The notes beneath the pieces are model-generated. The model had not been told where the DNA came from. It ran no database searches and worked only from the letters and a program-made list of their open reading frames with translations. A DNA stretch of 16,255 nucleotides from Gymnopilus junonius (Eukaryota; Basidiomycota; Agaricomycetes; Agaricales; Galerinaceae), in contig JADNYJ010000677.1 of NCBI GenBank assembly GCA_015501075.1, positions 1 through 16,255 on the forward strand. Reading direction: 5' to 3'. This document shows, one piece after another, positions 1 through 8,152 of this stretch (positions are counted from its first letter, which is position 1; every line of letters starts with the position of its first letter). The position numbers and the translations under genes were made by a program.

Positions 1-644
1 TAAGAAAGAGCCCATCAGCATTTGCATATTGGGACGAAGAAAGGGCAGATTGGACGAGAGAACGGTTAGAGGTGAAAAACTCACGATGCCATAAAAATTC
101 CCAGTTACTGTCCTGCTGCAATGACTGGATCGTGTTAATCTCTCCGGGCTTGAGAGGATTGGCCGCTCCTTCCCTACAGTAGTACTCCAAACATCCGGCC
201 AATCAACCCTAAATCGACCACCACAGCAGTAGTAAAGGGCGTATGATCACCAGCCTCCCTCGACGTTGTAAACGAGAAGATGCTGCTCTCGTTCGCGAAG
301 GATGGGCGCCAGAAATACTTGGTGTTTGGAAACAAATTGGTAAGGCGAACGTGGTTGTTGAATGTAAGGGAGGTGGGGTAGGTCACACTCTCTGCGTTTT
401 TATGCGACGAAACGAATGGGAGGAAGTGGGGAGTGAAACCGTACTGCACAGTGGGAGGTTCCGGCAGCTTTGAGAACGTGTTCCAGGAGACAAGCATCCC
501 TGTAGGCCCAGCGTACGCCTGGCGAATTTGAACGGGTTCGAATGGGTCCTCAGGTACTCGAACATGAGATATAGAAGGAAGGTCTGCAAGAGCCCACGAA
601 GCCCAACTCGCGAGCAAGAACAGCCCCCAAAGTGTAGGAATCAT
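1..644 (-). CDS. Purple acid phosphatase, secreted, 5' part (runs off left edge; two frame breaks)
   Basis: Secreted metallophosphatase of the purple acid phosphatase family, which hydrolyses phosphate monoesters with a two-metal centre. The ATG at 644 opens with a 20-residue signal peptide (MIPTLWGLFLLASWASWALA) followed by the Fn3-like N-terminal domain (QIRQAYAGPTGMLVSWNTFS, then TVQYG) and the start of the metallophosphoesterase domain (FTTAVVVDLGLIG, whose Asp is a likely metal ligand). The family motif that should follow is split over three frames: PDVWSTTVGK and then GAANPLKPGEINTIQSLQ are both readable, but joining them needs two frame changes between about 178 and 205. Exon 1 ends at 85 after FLWH, and a GTGAGT donor (84-79) opens an intron reaching the edge. 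Family identity is clear; whether this copy is intact is not. Confidence 0.85.
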
Positions 645-977
645 CGCAACGTATATCGGTCAGACTCGGATGAGAGGTTGGCGACGATTCAGTGTCTCTT
701 CTCCGATTATGTATTTATTCAAACGGGAAAGACGCGACATCAGCGCAATTTGGGCGCACGTTCGTGGTTTAGTTGACGCTCAAATTTCTGAGGGGCTTGT
801 TGGCAATCAAAACCGGACTTGAACGCGACAGGCGAGTGCAGAGATGCTATTTTTGGAATGTAAATCATGCGGATGCGGCGGTACCATGTGCCCTCCCTCC
901 TGCACATCTCCGGAATGGACTGAAAGAAAGTACATCTCTAGAAAAAAAGCTTTACAGGAACTGCTTGCGAAGTTAAT
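645..977. other. Intergenic: phosphatase upstream region / terpene synthase 3' flank
   Basis: About 330 bases with no supported gene. It holds the upstream region of the phosphatase, transcribed leftward, and the 3' flank of the decayed terpene synthase. Short open frames on the plus strand here lack family signatures and any splice continuation. An AT-rich stretch near 710-720 (GAATAAATACA on the minus strand) lies roughly 70 bases before the phosphatase ATG and could contribute to a core promoter, but nothing more specific is visible. Confidence 0.5.
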
Positions 978-2321
978 TTAGAAGGTTGCGACCCGATTTG
1001 TATACATAAATCTTACTGGCTCAATACCGACTACTGATTTACTTGCATCCTGCAAGGCCCAATCTTCAATCTTCATTCCATGGAGTTCCAATCCTTTGGT
1101 CCTCGGAAACCAAAATATCGTACTCAGCACACGTGGAGCTCGAGTATCTTCTTTAAATCGTAGTCAAATGTTGGTCACACGAGCAGACCATGTAATCGAT
1201 GTAAGTTTGACAGATGGAAGCAGGAAGCAGAGAACTTTTCTCATCGAGGAAGTTCCAGCAGTTCCAAAAATAAAGGAAAGATGTACTGCAGAAATCAGAC
1301 TAATAACGAAATTTGTTGTCTTTGGGTTAATCGCTAGCTTAGTATGATGTACAATTTCAACAAAGTGACTTACATAACACATCAAGACGATTCCTGTGGA
1401 TTGTTATAATGACCACAGGAAGCGCTCCAGTAAATATTGCTGGCAGCGAACCACTCGAGATCCTCAACATAACGCTGCACCATCGCAGACATGCCAACTT
1501 CCCAAAACTTTTTTTTCCAGAGTTACCGGCCTCTGTTGCTTGCTAATGATGAGGCCTTCGACGCGAGCTTGTCGCAAGATTCTCCTATAGGTTGTATTGC
1601 CGCACAAAGATAGGGACCGCATATCCTTCAACGAAATATTCATTATCCCATGCATAAAAGCAATGACTGTAAATCAAAAGGTCAGCCAATTCGAACGGTA
1701 TAGAATAATGTTCAGAAATTCGCATCCAGCTCCACCATCTGTTATTCGGGTATGGCCAATACTTCTCCATAGCTTCCCTTTGTTGGCGTTCTCTGACATC
1801 CCAGGCTTCCAGAAACCGTATAATTGGAAGGAATAACGCAGGCAAGGATGAGACCATGGCATCACTGAGGAAAACCACCTCCCCAACGTCTTGATCGGAG
1901 TCCTGGGACGAATCTAAAGCTTGAATCAAAAGACCCGTACTCGTCCTGTGTAAGGGACCAGGGCGCGAGGAAGGTCTTCAGTGATATCTAGAAGGATCAT
2001 GAACTTCGAGTTCACTGTCATGATAAGACTGACAAAAGACGAAAGGTACTCACCGTCATGCGCTCAGTTTGAGAAAATTTTCAGCTTCTCGGTGTCCCAC
2101 TCGGGGAAACACAAATCATATGGACTACCTAAAGGTGCTTTTGAACCTTTCAATGGGAAAATATTGATAATGTCGAGAGCAGCCTTGTCTATACCCTTCA
2201 TGTCGTGATGAATACGCACATGAAGGAGGGCGAAATGCAGATAGGCTGGGAAATTACTCGTGTCAAGGGTATGGACGAAGTGGAAGGCACGACTTGGAGA
2301 GCGTACCAAATCAGGAGGCAT
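978..2321 (-). pseudogene. Class I terpene synthase (cyclase domain like that of fungal chimeric synthases), decayed
   Basis: Remnant of a soluble class I terpene cyclase, which ionises a prenyl diphosphate with Mg2+ held by an Asp-rich motif and an NSE triad. From the ATG at 2321 the frame gives SNFPAYLHFALLHVRIHHD, matching the LPVRIHxD region of fungal cyclase domains, then LCFPEWDTEKLKIFSN. An in-frame TGA (2064-2066) follows where Trp would fit, then AHD; splicing the intron 1988-2053 gives HDDITED, the DDxxE motif. The frame is lost soon after and resumes in 1929-1585 with RFLEAWD. There the NSE position reads HCFYAWDNEYF against the expected NDxxSxxxE pattern, so N and S are lost and E kept. 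The late helix VQRYVEDLEWFAASNIYWS ends in GHYN, where RYN is usual. A C-terminal stretch (FKEDTRAPRVLSTIFWFPRT) to the stop at 978 is unassigned. No prenyltransferase domain is evident. The family call rests on motif resemblance. Confidence 0.55.
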
Positions 2322-3041
2322 TAATATTTTCTCCCGTTCTCAGGTCGCCAACCCTGTGTCTCATTGGTACATATTAGTTGTAGACATTGATTGCAACGAC
2401 CGCACTCACCAGTCTTCCTACGAACTTCATGGTCTTTACTGAAACTGACGCAGGTAATGCGAAGTCGGGAAACCATCTAGCAACGATTGTCGATACGGCC
2501 AAGCCTTGAATCTAATGGATAAGTTTTAGTAGTAGTAAGCAGCTAAATGTTTGGAGAGAAGAAACGAACCTCTTTCTATATACATGAGCAGGGCCTAGGT
2601 GGAGTGGTCAATCCTCAAGGTCTCAACTTCAAACCCATACAACGGAGCGAGCTCCTTAGCATCTATAATGGACTCTGCAGTGCGCATATGATAACGAAGA
2701 AAGGTTTGGGACAACGGGAAGGGCTGGGAGCGTTAGTAGCAATGGTCACACATATGACGCGTGACTTGATGTTCTCATCCGACGGCATCCGACTACGAGT
2801 CTCTGTTCCTCCTTCCATGTTTTATTGCCTCTGCTTTCCCGGAAGACTTATCTGAAAAAAAGATTCCGCTTTATAACTTATAAGGGTCAGTATATTTATA
2901 TTCCTCAAGGTGTTGATTTTCTCACTTATTCATGATGTAGTGACAGTCTCAGGCCAAAACGATCAATAATTATAAGGCAGCCTCTAGATCTGAGAGTGTA
3001 CCATCCGTGAATCATGCACTGACAACTACAAATGTGGCCAT
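2322..3041. other. Intergenic: terpene synthase upstream region / MFS 3' flank
   Basis: About 720 bases upstream of the terpene synthase remnant. A possible extra 5' exon exists on the minus strand: an ATG at 2430 followed by a GTGAGT donor at 2409 and an acceptor at 2354, but it joins the downstream exon out of frame, so it is unproven. A 102-codon open frame on the plus strand (2547-2855) shows no recognisable domain and is probably chance. Nothing else is recognised; 2860-2970 is AT-rich. Confidence 0.4.
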
Positions 3042-5348
3042 CTATCCAACACTATTCCAGACGTGTATGGTCGGTAATCCTAATCTATATTTCCTTCTTA
3101 ACAGTGCCCACTGGTTCGCTTTCGGCGTTGACGGAAGAGGTCTCCAGGGATAATTGGACGGCGACTTCTCCTGTTCCTCCTTCTTCGGCTTCACTTTCTG
3201 ATTCTTCATCATCACGACTCTGCCCATCCCTAGCGAGGCAACGTACCCAACCGCCACTAGCGCAGTCGTGACGATCATCATCTTGGAGAATGCAGCACCA
3301 TACGCCTGCCGAATGATGGCCCGTACCTCGGCTGGTACTTGATATAGGTTCGAGATGCTTTCTACAGCTTCAATGTACTGATGAAGAAAAAAATCATTAC
3401 AACTTCCACGCGATGGTTACAAAGGTGATATGATTTAAACTTACTGGAGCAGAAAGTGGGTTAGAGAGGATGCGGTTGGAAACCACGTTCTGGATGATTG
3501 ACCCCTGGATGGAAATTGCGATAATACCACCTAGCGACTTGCTCCACATCGTCATCGTCGTTACAGACGCCAACTCGTCTCGGGTGACTTGGCTCTGTGC
3601 TGCGATCGTGTTCGTCTGATAGACGAATCCCATGCCCAAGCCTGTGATAACCAGGATAACAAATTCTGGGCCTTTCGCTTGGTTTCCAGTGAATAAAATG
3701 CAGAGACCGGTCCCGACCAAATTCACAAAACCTCCTATCCACAACCAAGGTCTAACCCCACCCCTGATCTGGATACCAAAATGCCAACTACAACAGAAGA
3801 AAGTGAGAGCGGAAGGATGCTACATGCTGTCAATTTAAGTTCATAGACATGTATCTGAGAGGACGCACTAAGGGAGTAACTCCAGACCAGAAATTATCTG
3901 GGAATCGAACTTGACGAGCTGGTAATACGTCGGAATGTAAACGGCTAGCCCGTAGACAGACGCATGAATGAACAGATAATTCAGGGTGGCCGCCACAACA
4001 TTGCGATGCCTGAACATGGCGAGCGGTATCACGGGGGTCTTGGGGACACGCATCTCGTAAAGTATAAACACTGGAATGAGGCCACCTCCAACAGCCAGTA
4101 GAGCAACGACCTGGCGGCTTGACCAAGGGACAATGACGCCCCCCCAGGACAATGCAAGAAGAAACGAGACAACCGAAATCGAAAGGATGGCGATTCCACC
4201 AAAGTCAATATCAGCGATGGTGACTCCTTTCTTTGGCCTGTCAGGTATCTTGTGTAAAAGTAGAAGAATTACCACCATCGCTACGCCACCTACGGGGAGG
4301 TTAATGTAGAAACACCATCGCCAGGTGACGTCTTTGGTGAATATTCCTGCAATTTCTAAGATTTAGTAGCCAGTAGCTGTAATCATTGTTGGATCGTACC
4401 CCCTAGAATCTGTGTACAACTCAATGAGTGTTTTGTTCAAACAAGAACTGCAGCAATACTCACAGGGCCAAGAACATTAGCTAGAGCATATCGGGCGTAC
4501 ATCACGCCCATATATCTGCCTCGTTCTCGAATAGGCACCAATCTGTCAAAGAGTCAATACGCAGTGCCGTGGGGAAGTGAAAAAGGCGTACTGGCTAACC
4601 ATAATCATGATGACGACCTATTATAAACAATGAGCTTGGTCAAGCAATTATTTTAATTAAGGTAAGATTCTGACCATCAGACCAGCTGCTCCGATTCCTA
4701 TGGAGGGAAGGATTATTCAGTTTGTAACTCTCGACCAGTTCAGGAAGAGGAGATCCGACCAGCTACAGCTCTTCCACAGCACAACCATATGAAATTTTGC
4801 GCGGTTGCAGTCATCAAAGAGCCAAATTCGAAGAGAATAACCGAAATAATAAGCATCGCCTATATGAATTTCCTTGGATGAGCAAAGACCTGACTGGTGC
4901 AACCCAAGAACTTACCTTGGACCCGAAAAGGTCTGAAGCTCGACCGAAAAAAGGTTGAAAGACCGTGGAAGTGAGAAGGTACGAAGTCGCGATCCCTTGA
5001 TGAGAAAATTTACCTCGTCATTAATGAGGAAATAAATTCAAGATTCTGCGTACAGCTCTGAGAATCCAACTCATTGAATTGAGAAGCGATAGTTGGCATG
5101 GCTGTCGATGCAATTGTCTGATCCAGAGCGGCTAAAAAGCCAGTAGCAGAAAAACTAATCGAAAATTAACTTCTATGTCCAGAGAAAGCGATAATCGGCT
5201 TAGTCTCTTACCTCAAGAAAGCCAAATGCAGCTCAATGGGTGACATATTGTGCCCCGTGCCCTCCTCTTCTTCATTATTATGCAGTGATCGGGATGCATA
5301 CTCTTCCTGAGGTTGGCGGGTTAAGGTCTCGCTGTCGGGTTCAGACAT
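3042..5348 (-). CDS. MFS transporter, DHA2 (14-helix drug:H+ antiporter) type, 11 exons, one frame break
   Basis: Polytopic membrane transporter of the DHA2 family, typically exporting drugs or secondary metabolites by proton antiport. ATG at 5348 begins MSEPDSETLTRQPQEEYASR. Exons (minus): 5348-5212, 5154-5054, 4995-4916, 4859-4760, 4697-4675, 4617-4592, 4542-4464, 4409-4400, 4346-3869, 3819-3445, 3377-3042; total about 580 aa, normal for the family. Family motifs in order: ALDQTIASTAMPTIASQF, WIATSYLLTSTVFQPFFGRA with SDLFGSK (motif A), GRAVAGIGAAGLM, LVPIRERGRYMG, ANVLGPILGGIFT, WRWCFYINLPVGGVA and LLPYILPLSLSSVVVGILVS. In exon 10 the frame breaks in the G runs at 3756-3764, between ILVSRSG and VRPWLWIGG. 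Near the C terminus another frame would end SEPVGTVKKEI at 3085, a more typical tail than the open frame to 3042. It sits in the terpenoid gene row, so export of the product is an inference. Confidence 0.85.
4400..4409 (-). other. 10-nt microexon of the MFS gene
   Basis: The exon ATTCTAGGGG lies between introns 4410-4463 (GTGAGT...CAG) and 4347-4399 (GTACGA...CAG). Only with it included do the flanking exons join as ANVLGP-ILGG-IFTKDVTWRW, the conserved stretch of DHA2 transporters, with phases 0, 1 and 2 all satisfied. Exons of 23 nt (4675-4697) and 26 nt (4592-4617) lie just upstream. Confidence 0.8.
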
Positions 5349-5597
5349 GTGGCTGCAGGAAGAATGTCTTTAGGATGATGGTAATACTCAAGAAAGACGT
5401 TTGCGACTGCTGAAACGTTGACACTGGCCATTGACTGATGAGCCGAGGTTGTCGCCGAGTGAATAGTTATCGCCGAATGTACAATCTACGGAAGTCACAA
5501 GCTACAAAGGTTAGAGTACAGCCGCAGAGCCTGAATTTCGGCGCTTCAAACATCAACCCGCATTAACCCCTGCAGTTCAGATTTTTTGCAGCCCAGA

Positions 5598-5615
5598 CTG
5601 TCCAGGCTGTCCAGG
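5598..5615. repeat. 9-bp tandem duplication CTGTCCAGG x2
   Basis: CTGTCCAGG occurs twice back to back, about 250 bases upstream of the MFS ATG and 43 bases from an inverted repeat. It could be chance or a tandem regulatory half-site; only the repeat itself is seen. Confidence 0.7.
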
Positions 5616-5658
5616 CATTTATCCGTTTTGTGAGACCCGCCAAGTACGACCAATTTGG

Positions 5659-5688
5659 GTCGGAGTAAAAGGGGTGATGTACTCCGAC
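5659..5688. promoter_or_regulatory. Perfect 9-bp inverted repeat GTCGGAGTA-N12-TACTCCGAC upstream of the MFS gene
   Basis: The arms at 5659-5667 and 5680-5688 are exact reverse complements separated by 12 bases. They place CGG and CCG triplets in inverted order with 20 bases between them, the everted or inverted triplet layout bound by fungal Zn2Cys6 regulators, although the spacing is long for that class. It lies 311 bases upstream of the MFS ATG. The repeat is directly visible; a regulatory role is inference. Confidence 0.45.
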
Positions 5689-6192
5689 GTAGGCGAGGGA
5701 AACATTGAGGGCCGGCATCTACGCTCTGATGTGGCAGGTAGTTTCGTTAACGGACATACAATTTCAATTATCTATCCACCGACGATCAGATGGAATTACT
5801 TTCTTGGGTGTTCCAACTTCTAAGGAACTTTTCATAGTGCCTATCACCCAGGCTTCGGTACAAGCTCGCAAGATTGGTTGGGAGACACTCCGGGCCCAGG
5901 TTATTATCGGTATCTCTTGCCTTTATGATGCTATGTACCCATGAAAGGCTATGTCGTTCCAGAACCATATTGAAATATCTGTCATCCAGCATCAATACCT
6001 CCATTCACTCTCAAGAGGAAAGCCTATTGTGGCTGGCAGAGGACGCTTTTCGTTTAGGACCCGACAATGGGCTACACAGCTAGGATACTAAGTAAGTTTC
6101 GCCTAAAGTCTCTACTCACAAAGCCCGGTATATTTAGCCTCAATTGATGCTTTCATGCTTTCACGTTAGCCAGATACGTAAAGTAGCGCTCA

Positions 6193-6226
6193 ATTTTGTT
6201 CTGAAACGTCTGAAACGTGACAAAAT
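6193..6226. repeat. 7-bp inverted repeat enclosing a 9-bp tandem repeat
   Basis: ATTTTGT at 6193-6199 and ACAAAAT at 6220-6226 form an inverted repeat around two tandem copies of CTGAAACGT (6201-6218). The block lies about 180 bases past the UbiA stop, so it could sit in the 3' untranslated or termination region of UbiA or in the distal upstream region of the MFS gene. Confidence 0.5.
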
Positions 6227-6406
6227 CCGATCTTCCTTCAACGGTGTTATGTTATATGTCATTAGGGTCTAAATTATTCAATCACCAACAGCAGTAGTTG
6301 AGTAAGCTGAAACCATTCATATAGGGATATCACCAATCCAGATCCTTAAAGCGTCATATCGTAAAAACTCTGCTATAAACTGAACTGGACAAGAAGTGTG
6401 TTGTTT

Positions 6407-7574
6407 CTACATAGCCCGATGAAGGTTCTTATATGCTTCGACAGACCCGTACAAAATTGCAGTTATAGTTTGAGAATGGAAGCTGAAGCGATAAAGACCC
6501 CTGCGGCTCTTTTCGTTTAATGCCCAAACCAGCCCAATCGAATAAACTGACGCAAAGACGATATAGACGTTCGAAATGAAATAGAACATCGTAGTGAGAT
6601 GAATAGTGGTCAAAAGCGCCTGTGTCCTGAACACAGATTTCATGAGTACGGGGATAGTGGGGACCTGAAGTTTCCAATCTTCATCGAAGTCTCGAACGTC
6701 TGCCATAACCTAGAGAAAAGTTAATTGCAATGCATTATAGACCATAAGGTTGCTCACAGCATGGCATGCTCTGTTGATAGTTGACCAAATCACGATCTCA
6801 TGTGGTGACCAGGGGCCTGATGAGCCAGTTCCACCGATGGAGGTTGAGTTGGAGAGTATTGATCGCACGACCGCATAAGTTCCACACCTGTGAAGGTCAA
6901 GCAAGATAAGAACATTATAACTAACTCAGTGGTAATATTTTACCCTCTGATAATTCCAATGAAAATGGCTTTCATTCCAGGAATTCTCTTGATCTGCTCC
7001 AACATCAAATGTCCATATAAGTCACTGACGCCGCAGAAGGTCAAAAATGGTGTACATACGACGAAACCTCGCTTTGCATCATCGTTTTTCTTTTCGCGAT
7101 TTCTCCGAACCGGCGTGCGCCAATAAAAGAGGGTGGTGTCCCAAAGTAGTGCCGGAGTCACGAAACACGCTGTTATTGCCCACGTTGCTGGAGGGCAAAG
7201 GGATAGAGCAGCCAAAAGGAGGACGGCGCTGACAATAAGCAGCATCTTTGCCCGACTAAAAAGGTTGAGGACATTGTTGTTGGCAGTCTGCTTAGCACAC
7301 TCCAAGGATGAAGCTTGATCATTGTAGTGATCCAAGCCTATAGTAACTATATCTGAAGCCACACAAATGGTGACCTATATATTCGCGTCGATGATCAGTA
7401 AGTATAGCACCATGCTACTCGAAGACAGCTATGGCGCACCGGTCTCCAGTCTATGACTCCATAGACAGAGTAAGAAATAAAAGTGGAAAGTGCCAGACTT
7501 CCTAAGGATGTCATGATAGGATGCACGAGCAGCTCGTCTTTAAGCTTTGAAAAATGAAGGAGTGGTGAAGCCAT
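6407..7574 (-). CDS. UbiA-superfamily membrane prenyltransferase or terpene cyclase, 339 aa, intact
   Basis: Integral membrane protein of the UbiA superfamily, whose members transfer prenyl chains from diphosphates to acceptors or, in the fungal Fma-TC type, cyclise them. Exons (minus): 7574-7419, 7374-6944, 6887-6758, 6709-6407; introns of 44, 56 and 48 nt keep frame exactly. The ATG at 7574 follows GTCAAA and has a TATAAA 41 bases upstream. Asp-rich motif 1 is SDIVTIGLDHYND at residues 59-71 (D60, D67, D71). Motif 2 is DVRDFDED at 243-250, followed by VPTIPVL, the usual residues after the second UbiA motif. Hydrophobic helices include LLIVSAVLLLAALSL, AIFIGIIRG and TTMFYFISNVYIVFASVYSI. Length is close to the family norm. 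Tandem to GGPP synthase, so GGPP is the likely prenyl donor (inference). Cyclase versus transferase cannot be decided from sequence alone. Confidence 0.75.
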
Positions 7575-8152
7575 TTTGACAATTTTTCGTTGTCATCAGT
7601 ACCAACACTACATCTTTATACCTCCTTGAAATCCAATGACTTTGACGCTTCAAAATCCATGATATTGATCGGATAATAGATATGGCATTTGACATCAAAC
7701 AAGTTCAGTATTCAATTCGGCGGTTCCGGTGGCTCTCTCTCCCCGCAGACCCGATTGTTCCTTTAATCCTACGACGGACACTGGACTGTCGATATGTCCA
7801 TTTGTCATGAAACTGCCATCATAAACCTATTCAGCGTCACATTTCATATTTGGAGGACATCCGATAATACAGGAAAATTTGGGCGCATGCATATCTAAGT
7901 CTTGACAGATTATGTTGACCGATGGTAGGAAAACCCTAGATATTTGTTGGTAGAGGAACAACGATGGCGTTATCAATGCTTTGGTATCGATGCATCACAC
8001 TTCGCATCGCCTTCAAGTTTAACGGGGGCAGCTGCCAAGATTTGTTGGCAGTTTAATTTGCCGTTACGTCCGGAAGAAGAGAACTCTATCAAGTATCTAA
8101 TAAATATCTACGTTGTACGCAAGTCTAGAACAACATGTACTACATAATGGAA
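7575..8152. other. Intergenic: UbiA promoter / GGPP synthase 3' flank
   Basis: 578 bases between the GGPP synthase stop and the UbiA ATG, both on the minus strand. It should hold the 3' end of the former and the promoter of the latter. A 67-codon open frame on the plus strand (7944-8147) has no recognisable features. Apart from the TATA element noted separately, nothing specific is seen. Confidence 0.5.
7615..7620 (-). promoter_or_regulatory. Candidate TATA box of the UbiA gene
   Basis: The minus strand reads GGTATAAAGATG here, a close TATA-box match 41 bases before the UbiA ATG at 7574. This implies a short 5' leader if it is the true core promoter. Confidence 0.45.

Larger units (their letters stand above)
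5349..6406. other. Intergenic: MFS promoter region and UbiA 3' flank
   Basis: About 1.06 kb between the MFS start and the UbiA stop, both genes reading leftward. No gene is supported. Opposed open frames at 5705-5944 (plus) and 5786-6004 (minus, beginning MEVLMLDDRYFNMVLERHSL) have no family signature and no splice partners. Three short repeats are described separately (5598-5615, 5659-5688, 6193-6226); the first two lie 250-340 bases upstream of the MFS ATG. Confidence 0.5.

Noticed and set aside
978..2321. Full chimeric terpene synthase with a C-terminal prenyltransferase domain
   Set aside because: No DDxxD-bearing prenyltransferase segment follows the cyclase part, and the stop at 978 leaves too little length.
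2547..2855. 102-codon plus-strand open frame
   Set aside because: No domain, no splice continuation and no neighbouring promoter signal; length is within chance for this composition.
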